DNA of 64,000 nt from Deltaproteobacteria bacterium (GTDB taxonomy: Bacteria; UBA10199; JACPAL01; JAHFST01): the NCBI GenBank assembly GCA_023265625.1, contig JAHFST010000011.1, forward strand, positions 57,526 through 121,525. Reading direction: 5' to 3'. The notes under the pieces were generated by a model. The model saw only the letters and a list, made by a program, of their open reading frames with translations. It ran no database searches and was not told the DNA's origin. This document shows, in pieces, positions 25,858-35,597 of this stretch. A program made the position numbers and the translations under genes. Numbering within the stretch: position 1 is the stretch's first letter; each line of letters opens with the position of its first letter.

Positions 25858-26583
25858 ATGAAAAGAATATTGGTGGTCATTCCAACCTATAATGAGTGTG
25901 CGAATATTCAGTTTGTTGTCAAAGCAGTGTTGGCGGCTGGCTTGCAATATGAAGTGTTGATTGTGGATGACAACAGTCCCGATGGGACTGGACAGATTGC
26001 AGATGACCTGTCCGCTCAGGAATCTCGGATTCATGTTTTGCATCGTCCGTATAAAGAGGGGCTTGGCAAGGCGTATCTTGCAGCTTTTCAATGGGCTCTT
26101 TCGCGTCCCTATGAGTATATTTTTGAAATGGATGCGGATTTTTCGCATGATCCAAAGTACCTGACCCATTTTCTTGAAGCCATGGAGCAGGGCGCGGATC
26201 TTTGTTTGGGATCGCGCCGCATCAAAGGTGGGGGGGTGTTGGATTGGGGGTTAGGTAGGAAGCTGCTCTCTGCGGGTGGTAGTTTTTATGCACGGCTCAT
26301 TTTAGGAATTGATGTACGTGATCTTACCAGTGGCTTTAAGTGTTTCCATCGCAAAGTACTTGAGTCTATTAACCTTAATGAGGTGAAAAGTTCCGGTTAT
26401 GCCTTTCAGATCGAACTGACCTATCGGGCCATCCTTAAAGGCTTTAAAGTCTTAGAGGTTCCTATTATTTTTGAAGATCGTCGGATAGGGAAGAGTAAGA
26501 TGAGTCGTAAAATATTTTTAGAGGCTGTGTTCATGGTTTGGCGACTTCGTTTTGGGGGCTTGCTCGGGAGGATTGCTACATGA
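25858..26583 (+). CDS. Polyprenyl (dolichyl)-phosphate monosaccharide synthase, GT2
   Basis: This 241-residue GT2 enzyme is of the DPM1 type: VVIPTYNECANI, VDDNSPDGTG, MDADFSHDP (DxD) and TSGFKCFHR, then SGYAFQIELTYRA and GKSKMSRKIF. It should load mannose or another hexose onto a polyprenyl phosphate on the cytoplasmic side, giving a donor for the GT-C enzymes next to it. Membrane helices of the longer GtrB type are absent. Its stop overlaps the next gene as ATGA. Confidence 0.9.
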   Translation: MKRILVVIPTYNECANIQFVVKAVLAAGLQYEVLIVDDNSPDGTGQIADDLSAQESRIHVLHRPYKEGLGKAYLAAFQWALSRPYEYIFEMDADFSHDPKYLTHFLEAMEQGADLCLGSRRIKGGGVLDWGLGRKLLSAGGSFYARLILGIDVRDLTSGFKCFHRKVLESINLNEVKSSGYAFQIELTYRAILKGFKVLEVPIIFEDRRIGKSKMSRKIFLEAVFMVWRLRFGGLLGRIAT

Positions 26584-27908
26584 CGCCTCGCTTAGCCATT
26601 ATAGGTGCAGGCTATGTGGGATTAGTGACGGGTTGCTGTTTCTCTCACATGGGTTATCAGGTGACACTCGTTGAAAATTCCTTAGGTAAATTGGAGTTGT
26701 TGCAACAAGGCCATTGCCCTATCTACGAAGTAGGGCTGTCAGAATTATTAGAGGAGGGTTTGTCGACAAGTAGGGTCGTATTTCTTCCATCTATTAAAAA
26801 GTTACTCGCGGAACAGACAGTCGATTTTATTTTTTTAGCGGTGGGGACGCCTTCACTTTTTGATGGAATGACGGATACGTCTTATTTGCTTGATGCGGTA
26901 CAGGAGCTTTTGGAGCATATTAAGTCAGCCGTGACCCTTGTTATTAAGAGCACCGTTCCCGTTGGAACAGCGAGTCAAATCAAGAAGTTGATACGTGAAA
27001 AGAATCTAAAGTATCCTGTTGAAGTTGTCAGCAATCCTGAGTTTTTAAGAGAGGGTCGGGCCGTACAAGATTTTCTTCGGCCCGATCGTGTGGTTATTGG
27101 GTCTGAAAGCGTTACTGTTAGTGAGCAGGTAGCTGGACTCTATCGAACTTTAGAGCGGCAAGGACATAAGACTATTTTGACCTCTAATGAGGAAGCGGAA
27201 ATGGCCAAATACGCCTGTAATGTCATGCTGGCGAGTCGCATTACGACCATGAATCAGATTGCCAGATTGTGCGAAAAACTAAAAATTAATGTTCATAAGA
27301 TTAGAGAAGTGGTGGGGTCTGACAGCCGGATTGGCAGTGAATATTTATACCCGGGGTTGGGTTATGGTGGGAGTTGTTTGCCGAAGGATGTGAGCTCATT
27401 TATTTTACAGTGTGAGGCTCAATCGGCCGATGCGTCGTTTGTGATGGCCATTCATCAGTTTAATGAGAAACAAAAATGCTATTTTTTAAACTTAATTCGA
27501 GAGGAATTTCCCAATGCTGAAAATATCAAGATTGGGGTCCTAGGTTTGGCATTTAAGGCGGACACGGATGATGTGAGAGAGTCAGTGGCAGTCACGCTCA
27601 TTCCTAACCTGGTAGCCGAGGGGTATCGCGTAAAAGTGCATGACCCAAAGGCGGTTGGCAATTTTTCAATAGTGATGGGCTCTAGGGAGCAAGGTAAAAT
27701 TACGTACTGTGAGAGCGCTTTAGCGGCTATCCAAGACGTTGATGCTCTATTAGTCCTCACCGAGTGGCAGGAGTATAGAAGGCTCACGCCAGAATTTTTT
27801 GCCCAGCATATGAGGGGGAAAGTTATTTTTGATGGGCGCAATATGTTTGAGCGAAAATTATTTATGCAGCATGGTTTTAAAATTAAAGGGATTGGGTGGG
27901 ATACATGA
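26580..27908 (+). CDS. ugd: UDP-glucose 6-dehydrogenase
   Basis: This 442-residue enzyme starts at ATG 26580 within the preceding stop. It oxidises UDP-glucose to UDP-glucuronate with two [17 protein letters not shown] is the Rossmann motif; KSTVPVGTA and [12 protein letters not shown] are family blocks, and [10 protein letters not shown] holds the catalytic cysteine. The downstream gene consumes its product. The overlap of start and stop codons (ATGA) couples both. Confidence 0.95.
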   Translation: MTPRLAIIGAGYVGLVTGCCFSHMGYQVTLVENSLGKLELLQQGHCPIYEVGLSELLEEGLSTSRVVFLPSIKKLLAEQTVDFIFLAVGTPSLFDGMTDTSYLLDAVQELLEHIKSAVTLVIKSTVPVGTASQIKKLIREKNLKYPVEVVSNPEFLREGRAVQDFLRPDRVVIGSESVTVSEQVAGLYRTLERQGHKTILTSNEEAEMAKYACNVMLASRITTMNQIARLCEKLKINVHKIREVVGSDSRIGSEYLYPGLGYGGSCLPKDVSSFILQCEAQSADASFVMAIHQFNEKQKCYFLNLIREEFPNAENIKIGVLGLAFKADTDDVRESVAVTLIPNLVAEGYRVKVHDPKAVGNFSIVMGSREQGKITYCESALAAIQDVDALLVLTEWQEYRRLTPEFFAQHMRGKVIFDGRNMFERKLFMQHGFKIKGIGWDT

Positions 27909-28837
27909 GGATTATTGTTACAGGGGCGGCAGGCTTTATTGGGTACCACTTGTGTCTCACTCTGCTGCACGCAGGGCATGAGGTCATTGGGATTGATAAT
28001 TTTTACACTGGGAGCAAGGGGAATATTGAGGAACTGGGTAAGTTGCCTGGCTTTCAATTTATTGAGTCCGATGTTCGCCATGAGATAGATGACGATGGTT
28101 CCTCTATTGGGCAGATTTATCATTTAGCGTGTCCGGCGTCTCCCGTGTATTATCAGAAGGATCCTCTTTTTACGTTAGATACATGTTATCTGGGCACGAG
28201 GAATGTTTTGGAATTCGCCCGTAAAAAAAGCGCGGGTGTGTTGATTGCATCAACCTCTGAAATATACGGTGATCCAGATGTTCACCCTCAAGAGGAAATG
28301 TATCGAGGCCGAGTCAATACTTGGGGGCCTCGTTCTTGTTATGATGAAGGGAAGCGCATTGCCGAATCGTTGGCCTTTGAATATCAAAATTGTTTTAGTG
28401 TTAAAGTTAGGGTGGCGCGGATATTCAATACTTACGGTCCAAACATGAATAGGGCCGACGGTCGTGTCATGACCAATCTGATTTTAAGCGCCTTGCAAAA
28501 AAAACCGATGACTATTTATGGAACAGGAAGACAAACAAGAAGTTTTTGTTTCATATCGGATCAGATAGAGGGCCTTATTCAATTGATGAATTCGTCATGT
28601 AATTTTCCGGTTAATTTGGGAAATCCGGAGGAGGTGAGTATTTTAGAGGTTGCTCATATTATTAAAGAGTTGACTCACAGCGACTCGTCTTATGAATTTT
28701 ATCCGCTCCCGGTGGATGATCCTCGGATGCGATGCCCAGATATCACAAGGGCGAAACAACTTCTTCAATGGTCGCCGCAAGTATCATTGCGTCAGGGCCT
28801 AGAGAAAATGATACGTTATTATGAACAGCCCCTCTGA
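27905..28837 (+). CDS. UDP-glucuronate decarboxylase (UDP-xylose synthase)
   Basis: This 310-residue SDR enzyme starts [30 protein letters not shown] and YDEGKR (YxxxK) form the active site; [10 protein letters not shown] is typical of UXS. It converts UDP-glucuronate into UDP-xylose, so the cluster probably builds a xylose-containing or related surface glycan. The start overlaps ugd by four bases and the end overlaps the next GT2 gene by 17. Confidence 0.92.
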   Translation: MRIIVTGAAGFIGYHLCLTLLHAGHEVIGIDNFYTGSKGNIEELGKLPGFQFIESDVRHEIDDDGSSIGQIYHLACPASPVYYQKDPLFTLDTCYLGTRNVLEFARKKSAGVLIASTSEIYGDPDVHPQEEMYRGRVNTWGPRSCYDEGKRIAESLAFEYQNCFSVKVRVARIFNTYGPNMNRADGRVMTNLILSALQKKPMTIYGTGRQTRSFCFISDQIEGLIQLMNSSCNFPVNLGNPEEVSILEVAHIIKELTHSDSSYEFYPLPVDDPRMRCPDITRAKQLLQWSPQVSLRQGLEKMIRYYEQPL

Positions 28838-29564
28838 AAAGCCTCTTTTGTCACTCATTATTCCGGTGTTTAATGAGTTAAATAATCTTGAAGCTGTCAT
28901 TAAGAATATCATGGCGGTAAATTTTCCAGGAGTTGTGGAGCTTGTGTTAGTTGACGATGCTTCGACGGATGGTAGCGCTGCTTTGGTTCGTACGCTTTCG
29001 CAACAACTCTCTCAGGCTGTTCCTTCAAGCGAATTTATTTTTAAATATCATTTGTGCCCTCAAAATCAGGGCAAAGGGGCTGCGATTCGAATCGGTATTT
29101 CGCTCGCTTCAGGTAAAATAGTTGGTATTAATGACGCTGATTTTGAGTATGATCCACAGGATATTTTGGCGCTTATTGAGCCCATTATGGGTAATCATTC
29201 CGATGTGGTTTATGGGTCCAGGTTTCAAAAAGGGTCGAGCCAGGTCAAAAGGACGTATCATTATCTCGTCAATAGACTTTTAACGCTTCTTTCAAATCTG
29301 TTATCGGGTATCTATCTGACCGATATGGAAACATGTTATAAATTTTTCAGGTCGGAAGTTTTACAATCCATGAACTTGATCTCTAACAGGTTTGGCTTCG
29401 AAGTTGAGGTCACGGCCAAACTTGGAAAGCTAAAACAGCTTAGAATGGAAGAGTTGCCGATTCGTTATTATCCAAGGACTCAATTACAGGGAAAAAAAAT
29501 AAATTGGAAAGATGGTGTGGCGGCACTCTGGCATCTGGCTTACTTTAATTTGTTTGCCTCCTGA
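28821..29564 (+). CDS. Glycosyltransferase family 2
   Basis: This 247-residue protein has SLIIPVFNELNNL, VDDASTDGS and NDADFEYDPQD, the nucleotide and metal sites of GT2. Late in the protein TDMETCYKFFRSEV and GFEVEVTAKL resemble polyprenyl-phosphate glucose/mannose transferases. No membrane helix is visible. It may be a second donor-loading enzyme or a glycan-chain transferase. Confidence 0.87.
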   Translation: MNSPSEKPLLSLIIPVFNELNNLEAVIKNIMAVNFPGVVELVLVDDASTDGSAALVRTLSQQLSQAVPSSEFIFKYHLCPQNQGKGAAIRIGISLASGKIVGINDADFEYDPQDILALIEPIMGNHSDVVYGSRFQKGSSQVKRTYHYLVNRLLTLLSNLLSGIYLTDMETCYKFFRSEVLQSMNLISNRFGFEVEVTAKLGKLKQLRMEELPIRYYPRTQLQGKKINWKDGVAALWHLAYFNLFAS

Positions 29565-29565
29565 T

Positions 29566-31176
29566 ATGGTTCATCTCATTTTATTGTTTGGATTGGCCGT
29601 TCGTTTCTATCCTGTTTTTCAGAGTCGATTCGATCAATTAATTTTTGATTTTGGTGATAGTCGTTTTAATTGTTTAATTGTGGAGTGGGTTTACCAGAAA
29701 ATTTCACATTTTCAATTCAAGGGAATATGGTCGCCTCCATTCTTTTATCCCACGAAAGATGTTCTTGCCTACAGCGACAATTTGTTTGGGGACGTGCTTT
29801 TTTATGCGCCATGGAGATTGATTGGGTTCGACCCTTGGTTGGCCTTCCAATGCTGGATAATCTGTTGTTTTACCATGTCTTATTATAGCGCGTATTTTGT
29901 CATCAAAAAACTTGGTTTTTTGGAACTTGCAGCCCTAATTGGAGCGGTTTTATTTGCATTTTCACTGCCGATCTTAGGGCAGGTTGGGCATAGCCAATTA
30001 TTGCCGCTTTTTCCAGTGCCCATCATTTTTTACTGTCTTTACCGATTGGTTGAATCTCCGGAGAAGAAAAAATACGCGGCGATGTTTTTTTTCATGGAAA
30101 CATGGCAATTTTACTGCGGAATTTATCTGGGTTTTTTTACCGCACTTATGGCGGTGATATTTTTTGTATCGGCCGTCAAGACTCACAGAAGGCCATTCAA
30201 TTCATTTTTTAACCTCACCAATATTGCCTCATTTGTTATGTTGTTTGGCATTCCAGTGGGACTTCTCCTATTTCCCTACTATCGGTTTCAAACGGAGGTC
30301 GGCGGCCGTTCATGGAACGAGGTAGTCTCCATGTTGCCAACGATTAGGTCCTATTTATTACCCAATGATGGTTCGATTTACTCTGGCATATTGAGCCAAT
30401 CATGGACTGTTTTCCCGATGCGTTATGAGCATTGGATTTTTATTGGAATATTGCCGTCATTGTTTTTTTTATTGGCGCTGAGATGGTCCGTTATGAATTG
30501 GAAAAGTTGTGAGCCAGTCTTCAAAATCAGTTTAATTACCAGTTGTGCCATGACGGTTATAACTTTCAATTTTTGGGGTGTATCGCTCTGGTGGTTTGTC
30601 TACAAATTTATCCCTGGTTTTGGTGCGATTCGGGCGGTGACTCGGTATCAGTGCGTTAATGTTTTTTTTATCGCCATCGTCATTGTATGTTATCTTCGCT
30701 GCACAGGTTTTTTTCAGAAGAGAATGAGTTTGGTGCTGATCCCGCTTTTTTTTGTCGATTTGTGGGGGACGCCTCCCTACCGCATGACGCATGACGAGTT
30801 GATTCAGAGAATTGAGAGGATCAAGAAAAATGTGGGGGTTAACGAATTATTTATTGTGAATCCCCACTGGGTAGACAACGATGATCCTCATGCTGTGATT
30901 ATTGATGCGATGTGGGCCGCTATGGAGAAAGGGGCTTACACCGTAAACGGCTATTCGGGTCATGAGAATGAAATCAATTCTATGCTTTTTTTCATGGATC
31001 AATTGGTGTGTCCGCGCCTACATCAATATGTTCAACCGGTTTTGTCGCGGGAACATAAAGAACTAAGTATTTTATATCTAAGTCCCATTAATGAGAACGC
31101 GTCGATTCTTAATTGCACCGAAAAATTATATGAGCGCGACGGTGTCATCAAGCTCCGTTACAAGGAATCCTCATAA
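29566..31176 (+). CDS. Integral membrane protein, glycan cluster
   Basis: The protein is 536 residues from ATG 29566, just after the GT2 stop. It has about ten hydrophobic helices, and an early FDQLIFDFGDSRFN segment sits where GT-C enzymes place acidic catalytic residues. The C-terminal 120 residues look soluble. Its position suggests a membrane glycosyltransferase or related polymer protein; I recognise no exact family. The coding region is AT-rich. Confidence 0.72.
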   Translation: MVHLILLFGLAVRFYPVFQSRFDQLIFDFGDSRFNCLIVEWVYQKISHFQFKGIWSPPFFYPTKDVLAYSDNLFGDVLFYAPWRLIGFDPWLAFQCWIICCFTMSYYSAYFVIKKLGFLELAALIGAVLFAFSLPILGQVGHSQLLPLFPVPIIFYCLYRLVESPEKKKYAAMFFFMETWQFYCGIYLGFFTALMAVIFFVSAVKTHRRPFNSFFNLTNIASFVMLFGIPVGLLLFPYYRFQTEVGGRSWNEVVSMLPTIRSYLLPNDGSIYSGILSQSWTVFPMRYEHWIFIGILPSLFFLLALRWSVMNWKSCEPVFKISLITSCAMTVITFNFWGVSLWWFVYKFIPGFGAIRAVTRYQCVNVFFIAIVIVCYLRCTGFFQKRMSLVLIPLFFVDLWGTPPYRMTHDELIQRIERIKKNVGVNELFIVNPHWVDNDDPHAVIIDAMWAAMEKGAYTVNGYSGHENEINSMLFFMDQLVCPRLHQYVQPVLSREHKELSILYLSPINENASILNCTEKLYERDGVIKLRYKESS

Positions 31177-32639
31177 TGGTGTTGGTGTATTTGGGACTGT
31201 TTTTATTGTGTCTGATCCTGAGGTTGCCTTCCTTTGCCGTCCCGTTTCTCTCCGATGATGAAGCCGCCTATGCCGCGATGGCGCGCATCTTACAAGCGGG
31301 TGGAAAAATCTATCGTGATGCTGTTGATCATAAGCCTCCGATGACGGTCTGGTTGTACTCCGGGGTGTTTCAACTTTTTGGGGCTTACAATATGATCGCC
31401 ATTCACCTCTTGCTCGTGGTGTGGGTCTATGCGACCGCCTGGGTCTTGGGGGCCGTTGCCGAACACTATGCAGGACGGCGGGCCCGGTGGTGGGCGATGT
31501 TGTTCTATCTTCTTTTCTCCACGACGTTGCGGGATTACGACGCGTTGGCCGCCAACAACGAACTATTGATGAACTTGCCGATTGTGCTTGGCGTCTATGC
31601 CTGCATTAAGAATCGAGCCTTTTGGTCCGGGCTATTGATCGGTTTTGCCATGACGATTAAGTATCAGGCCATTTTCCCGGGAGCGGCGTTATTTAGTTAT
31701 TTGATGCTGCGACGCGATTGGAAACATGCTGGTTGGCTTCTTACGGGAGGTTTGTGCGCCGGAGCTTTATTGATTGGCGTGTTGCTTGCTCAAGGGGTGT
31801 GGCCGGATTTTCTTTATTGGGGAATAGGGTTTAATACCCACTATATTGGCCAAGGTCTGGGGGCGAGGGAGGCCGCGCTGCGATTGTTGCGGCGATCTTT
31901 AGAGGGGATCCTCCCTGCGTTGTTGGTATGGTTATTAGCGATTTGGTCGGTTGTCAGGGAGGGGAGCTACAAAGGGTTGCTTGGTTTCTGGCTGCTCGCC
32001 TCGTTGGCTGCCATGTTTCTGGGCGGGCGATTTTTTGGTCATTATTTTCTCCAGCCCTTGGCCCCATTGGCGGTTTTGGCGGGACTTGAGATGCCTCGCC
32101 TTTGGGAATTGACTACGCGCTCTCGTGTCCTGAGAATTTTGCTGCTGATTGGGTTGGTGATACCTGGCGGCATTTTTTTCACGTTGGCAGTCCGGCGTGA
32201 GCAACTGTTGCGCATTGTCAACGAACGGGAACCGGACTATGCGAGTGTGGGAAGGCGTGTTCAGGAGTTGACCCGCCCCACGGACACTATTTTTGTTTGG
32301 ACCAACTCGCCCCAAATTTATTACTACGCGCATCGAACCCCCGGGACCCGCTTTACTTTTTGTAATTATCAGACGGGGCAATCGCCGGCGACTCCGGCGG
32401 AGGAGGATCCGGCGGTCGATACGACGCCTTACATGGTGTTACCCGCTTGGGAGATGTTGATGGCTGATTTGGAAACAAATCGTCCCAAGATGTTTGTGGA
32501 TGCCACCCACGCCCATTTTGATGATTTTGGCAAAAGCCCCTTGGAAAAATTTCCGCGACTGGCGCAGTGGGTTTGGGATCATTATGACCTGGTCGATCAG
32601 GTGAAAGGGGTTCGACTCTTTCAGCTCAAGGCGTGGTGA
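31176..32639 (+). CDS. Membrane glycosyltransferase, GT39/PMT-like
   Basis: This 487-residue protein has many membrane helices. After helix 1, PFLSDDEAAYAAMARIL contains the acidic pair of GT-C enzymes, and VDHKPPMTVWLYSG is the second conserved loop of this family. It overlaps the upstream stop by one base (TAATG). Base composition rises to that of the general chromosome here, unlike the AT-rich genes before it. Its end overlaps the convergent TPR gene by 14 bases. Confidence 0.85.
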   Translation: MVLVYLGLFLLCLILRLPSFAVPFLSDDEAAYAAMARILQAGGKIYRDAVDHKPPMTVWLYSGVFQLFGAYNMIAIHLLLVVWVYATAWVLGAVAEHYAGRRARWWAMLFYLLFSTTLRDYDALAANNELLMNLPIVLGVYACIKNRAFWSGLLIGFAMTIKYQAIFPGAALFSYLMLRRDWKHAGWLLTGGLCAGALLIGVLLAQGVWPDFLYWGIGFNTHYIGQGLGAREAALRLLRRSLEGILPALLVWLLAIWSVVREGSYKGLLGFWLLASLAAMFLGGRFFGHYFLQPLAPLAVLAGLEMPRLWELTTRSRVLRILLLIGLVIPGGIFFTLAVRREQLLRIVNEREPDYASVGRRVQELTRPTDTIFVWTNSPQIYYYAHRTPGTRFTFCNYQTGQSPATPAEEDPAVDTTPYMVLPAWEMLMADLETNRPKMFVDATHAHFDDFGKSPLEKFPRLAQWVWDHYDLVDQVKGVRLFQLKAW

Positions 32640-33708
32640 GCCGGGGTTGAAACAGGAGGACATCCTCTGACACGCGTGAGAGACGACGGGTGGCGTCCTC
32701 CCGCTTGATACGGGCAGGTTCGCTTTGTCCCAAGGAGTCCAGGGCTTGTGCTTCATCATAGAGGGCATAGGCCGTCCAGCTGTTATTGGGGCCCAAGTTT
32801 CGGAAGAGCTCAAATTGTTTGAGGGCTTGCGAGGCTTGGCCTTGGGCCAATTGGATGACGCCGCGATAAAAGAAGGGGAGGCGGATCTCCGGGGCCTCGC
32901 GGTGGATTTTTTCAAACGTCGCCAGGGCCAATGGCCATTGGGATGATTTTGCAAAAAACATCCCGAGAAAACTCTGCATGATGATATTTTTTGGATACTT
33001 TTCCAAAAAATGGTGAGCCAGACGAATCCCTTCGGCATTGTCATTTTTCTCCAAGAGGATGGTGGCCTTGGCCAGCATGGCGACAGGGGCCAGGTAGGTG
33101 CCATGATCAATGACTTCTTGAATCCTCTCCAGTCCCCGCTGGCGCCTGTCCTGATAAAGCCAGAACATGGGAATAAACCGAAACTTAAGGACGGCGACTG
33201 TCTTCCAGTAGTCATAAAGGCCCAATCCCAACAAGGTATCACCCATCTCTTTAAGACGGGGATCCCGCTCTCGAATTCTGGTGATGGCAAAGGCGGCTGA
33301 ATCGGCCAATTTGAGGGCCTTGATGAAGTTGTCTTTTCGGGCCTCATGGTAACTTTCCAGGCTGAGGCTGCAAGCGGCGATAAATATTTCTTTGAGAGAG
33401 CTATCGTGGCTATTGAGGACATCTTTTGAAATTCGGTGATTTTCCGAGGCCAATTTTTCGAAGTGCTGCTGAGAATTCCAATCAAAGTTCTCGTACATCC
33501 TAGCTTGGTCAATGACCATCAAGCCCAGGCGTCCTGCCGGATTTTTGGGGTATTTTTGGGTGAGTTCTTGAAAGATTTTCTCGGCGTTGCGGTAGTCTCG
33601 ATTGAGGATGAGCGCCAAACCTTGGACGGACTTGGCTTCTCCGGATGCTGGCGTTGCAAAACCGAGAGCGGGAAAAAACAATAAAAATAGCGTCAGAAGG
33701 TATTTCAT
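32626..33708 (-). CDS. Exported TPR-like protein
   Basis: The protein is about 360 residues from ATG 33708 (MKYLLTLFLLFFPALGFATPA), which gives a clean signal peptide; an ATG at 33738 would put ten extra residues before it. The mature part consists of helical repeats, for example NRDYRNAEKIFQELTQKYPKN and GQASQALKQFELFRNLG, typical of TPRs. It should be periplasmic or outer-membrane associated and mediate protein contacts. The function is unknown. Confidence 0.8.
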   Translation of the reverse strand: MKYLLTLFLLFFPALGFATPASGEAKSVQGLALILNRDYRNAEKIFQELTQKYPKNPAGRLGLMVIDQARMYENFDWNSQQHFEKLASENHRISKDVLNSHDSSLKEIFIAACSLSLESYHEARKDNFIKALKLADSAAFAITRIRERDPRLKEMGDTLLGLGLYDYWKTVAVLKFRFIPMFWLYQDRRQRGLERIQEVIDHGTYLAPVAMLAKATILLEKNDNAEGIRLAHHFLEKYPKNIIMQSFLGMFFAKSSQWPLALATFEKIHREAPEIRLPFFYRGVIQLAQGQASQALKQFELFRNLGPNNSWTAYALYDEAQALDSLGQSEPARIKREDATRRLSRVSEDVLLFQPRLTTP

Positions 33709-33780
33709 CAACAAAAACTCTAACACAGCGCCCCACAAAGGTCATTGCCTTTTGCGGCTATTTTGATTAGAGCTAAAAAC

Positions 33781-34353
33781 ATGCCGTTACAGTTAATTGA
33801 AAAGAAAAAGCGCCGTAATGAACGCCTGGATCAGGCGCGCGACAGCCTCATTGAGAGTGCCGGGAAAATCTCCGCCAACATGCTCGGGATGGTTTCGAAG
33901 GTGGGAGGGCAGATTTATGCGCTCTTGTTTCTCTCTCGTGAGCCCATGTCCTTGGATAAGATTGGCGAGGCCTTAAAAATCTCCAAGGGCAGCTCGAGTG
34001 TGAACGTGAGGCTCTTGGAGGAGGTTGGTTTGGTGAAGAAGGTGTGGGTGAAGGGGGATCGGAAGGATTATTATGAGGTGTCGCGCGATTACCCGCGTAA
34101 ATTACTCAAGGGTTTTTTTGATCGGGTCCGGGAAGGCATCGACAATTCACTACGGGTGATCAATCGTTGCCAGGCGGAGTTTGAAGAGGTTCAGAAGGAA
34201 ATTGAGTCAGAAGACCTACAGGATGCCCGTTTCATGCTTTCCCAGCTCATGCTATTGAATGCCTTTTATGCCGCGGCCAGCCGTTTGTTTGAAGACTTTT
34301 ACCAAGGCAGGAAGATCAATATCGATCTGCTCCGGCAAGTCATCTTGGAGTAA
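33781..34353 (+). CDS. GbsR/MarR-family transcriptional regulator
   Basis: This 190-residue protein has a winged helix in its N-terminal half: QIYALLFLSREPMSLDKIGE, ISKGSSSVNVRLLEEVGLV and KKVWVKGDRKDYYEV. The C-terminal half is a dimerising helix bundle, as in GbsR-like repressors. It heads the row of lipoprotein, hpnD and hpnE and could control them. The start at ATG 33781 is preferred over 33745 because conserved sequence begins after it. Confidence 0.83.
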   Translation: MPLQLIEKKKRRNERLDQARDSLIESAGKISANMLGMVSKVGGQIYALLFLSREPMSLDKIGEALKISKGSSSVNVRLLEEVGLVKKVWVKGDRKDYYEVSRDYPRKLLKGFFDRVREGIDNSLRVINRCQAEFEEVQKEIESEDLQDARFMLSQLMLLNAFYAAASRLFEDFYQGRKINIDLLRQVILE

Positions 34354-34356
34354 ATC

Positions 34357-34749
34357 ATGAAAAAGCGTCGTGGGATCTGGTTTGTCTGTTTACTGTTATT
34401 TGGCTGTCATGCCGCTCCTTCCGCGTCAGAACAGGCGGCCCGGAATTTTGTCGATGCCTATTATGTTCAGATCAACCTCCCTCAGGCCTTAAGTTTTTCC
34501 GATGGTTTGGCGGCCAACAAGATTCAAACGAGTGTTGATTTGACGAAGGGTGTGCCTCCCCAGGAGGGTGATTTGAGACCGAAGGTGTCGTTTAAGATGA
34601 TTAAAAAAGAAAATGATGATTTGGGGGAACGCTACCTGTTTGAATTGTCCATTAAGCCAAAGAATTTTTCGGAAATTACCCGCCAAACGGTTGTGCGTGT
34701 GCGTCAGACCGAGGCGGGTTGGAAGGTCACGCAGTTTTCTGATACATGA
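34357..34749 (+). CDS. Small predicted lipoprotein
   Basis: This 130-residue protein has a basic N-terminus, a hydrophobic stretch and LLFGC, a lipobox, at about residues 13-17. The mature part (NFVDAYYVQINLPQAL, then a beta-rich end QTVVRVRQTEAGWKV) resembles the small NTF2-like domains of exported proteins. It starts three bases after the regulator and overlaps hpnD by four. The role is unknown. Confidence 0.8.
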   Translation: MKKRRGIWFVCLLLFGCHAAPSASEQAARNFVDAYYVQINLPQALSFSDGLAANKIQTSVDLTKGVPPQEGDLRPKVSFKMIKKENDDLGERYLFELSIKPKNFSEITRQTVVRVRQTEAGWKVTQFSDT

Positions 34750-35594
34750 GCTCTTTTCCCGTTAGCGCTGCGCTTACCAAAAAAAGCGGCTCCAATTTTT
34801 TGGCGGCCTTCTTGTTTCTCGATCCTCGTCAGAAGGAGGCGATGCAAGTGCTTTATGCGTTGAGCCGTGTCTTGGATGATCTCGTCGATGAAGCGCAAGA
34901 TCCGCAACAGGCGGCGATAGCCATTGGGGTTTGGCGCCAGAAAATTCACGACCTTTATGGGGGGGCTGAAACATCAGAGGCTATTTTACAAGAATATCAG
35001 GTTGTCGCCAGGTCCTTTGGCCTACGTCAGGAGTATTTGTTGGACTTGGTGGCTGGGATGGAAATGGATCTGGTAAAACATCGTTATGGCAATTTTGTCG
35101 AGTTGGAAAAATATTGTTATCATGTGGCCGGAACCGTAGGATTGCTTTGCAATCAGATCTTCGGTTTTGATCATGAACGGGCCCGGGCCTATGCCATTGC
35201 GTTGGGGACGGCCTTTCAGTTGACCAACATTATTCGGGATGTGGGTGTTGATGCGGCTAAAGGCAGGATTTACCTGCCTCAGGATGAGTTGAGGCAATTT
35301 GCGTATTCCGAGGAGGAACTGATGTCGGCTCGCGGAGGGGGAAATTTTATCCGATTAATGGAGTTTCAGGCGGAGCGAGCCGAGGGGTATTTTGCGCGTG
35401 CCCGTGATTTGCTGACCGTTGCCGAACATAAAAAACTGGTGACGACCACGGTGATGACGAAGGTGTATCATCAATTATTGAGAAAAATCAGACGACAGCA
35501 GTATCCCGTTTTACAAGGTAAGGTGTCGTTATCTCGATGGGAGAAAATAAAAATCTTGTCGTCAACTTACCTCATGACCAAGTTGGGGAGGTGA
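34746..35594 (+). CDS. hpnD: Presqualene/phytoene synthase family, HpnD-like
   Basis: This 282-residue trans-isoprenyl diphosphate synthase joins two prenyl diphosphates head to head. Both Asp-rich motifs are visible: DDLVDE (about residues 39-44) and NIIRDVGVD (about 159-167), followed by KGRIYLPQDEL. The ending and YCYHVAGTVGLL favour HpnD, which makes presqualene diphosphate for squalene and hopanoids; a carotenoid phytoene synthase cannot be excluded. The next gene is HpnE-like, but hpnC is not in the window. Confidence 0.85.
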   Translation: MSSFPVSAALTKKSGSNFLAAFLFLDPRQKEAMQVLYALSRVLDDLVDEAQDPQQAAIAIGVWRQKIHDLYGGAETSEAILQEYQVVARSFGLRQEYLLDLVAGMEMDLVKHRYGNFVELEKYCYHVAGTVGLLCNQIFGFDHERARAYAIALGTAFQLTNIIRDVGVDAAKGRIYLPQDELRQFAYSEEELMSARGGGNFIRLMEFQAERAEGYFARARDLLTVAEHKKLVTTTVMTKVYHQLLRKIRRQQYPVLQGKVSLSRWEKIKILSSTYLMTKLGR

Positions 35595-35597
35595 GTC

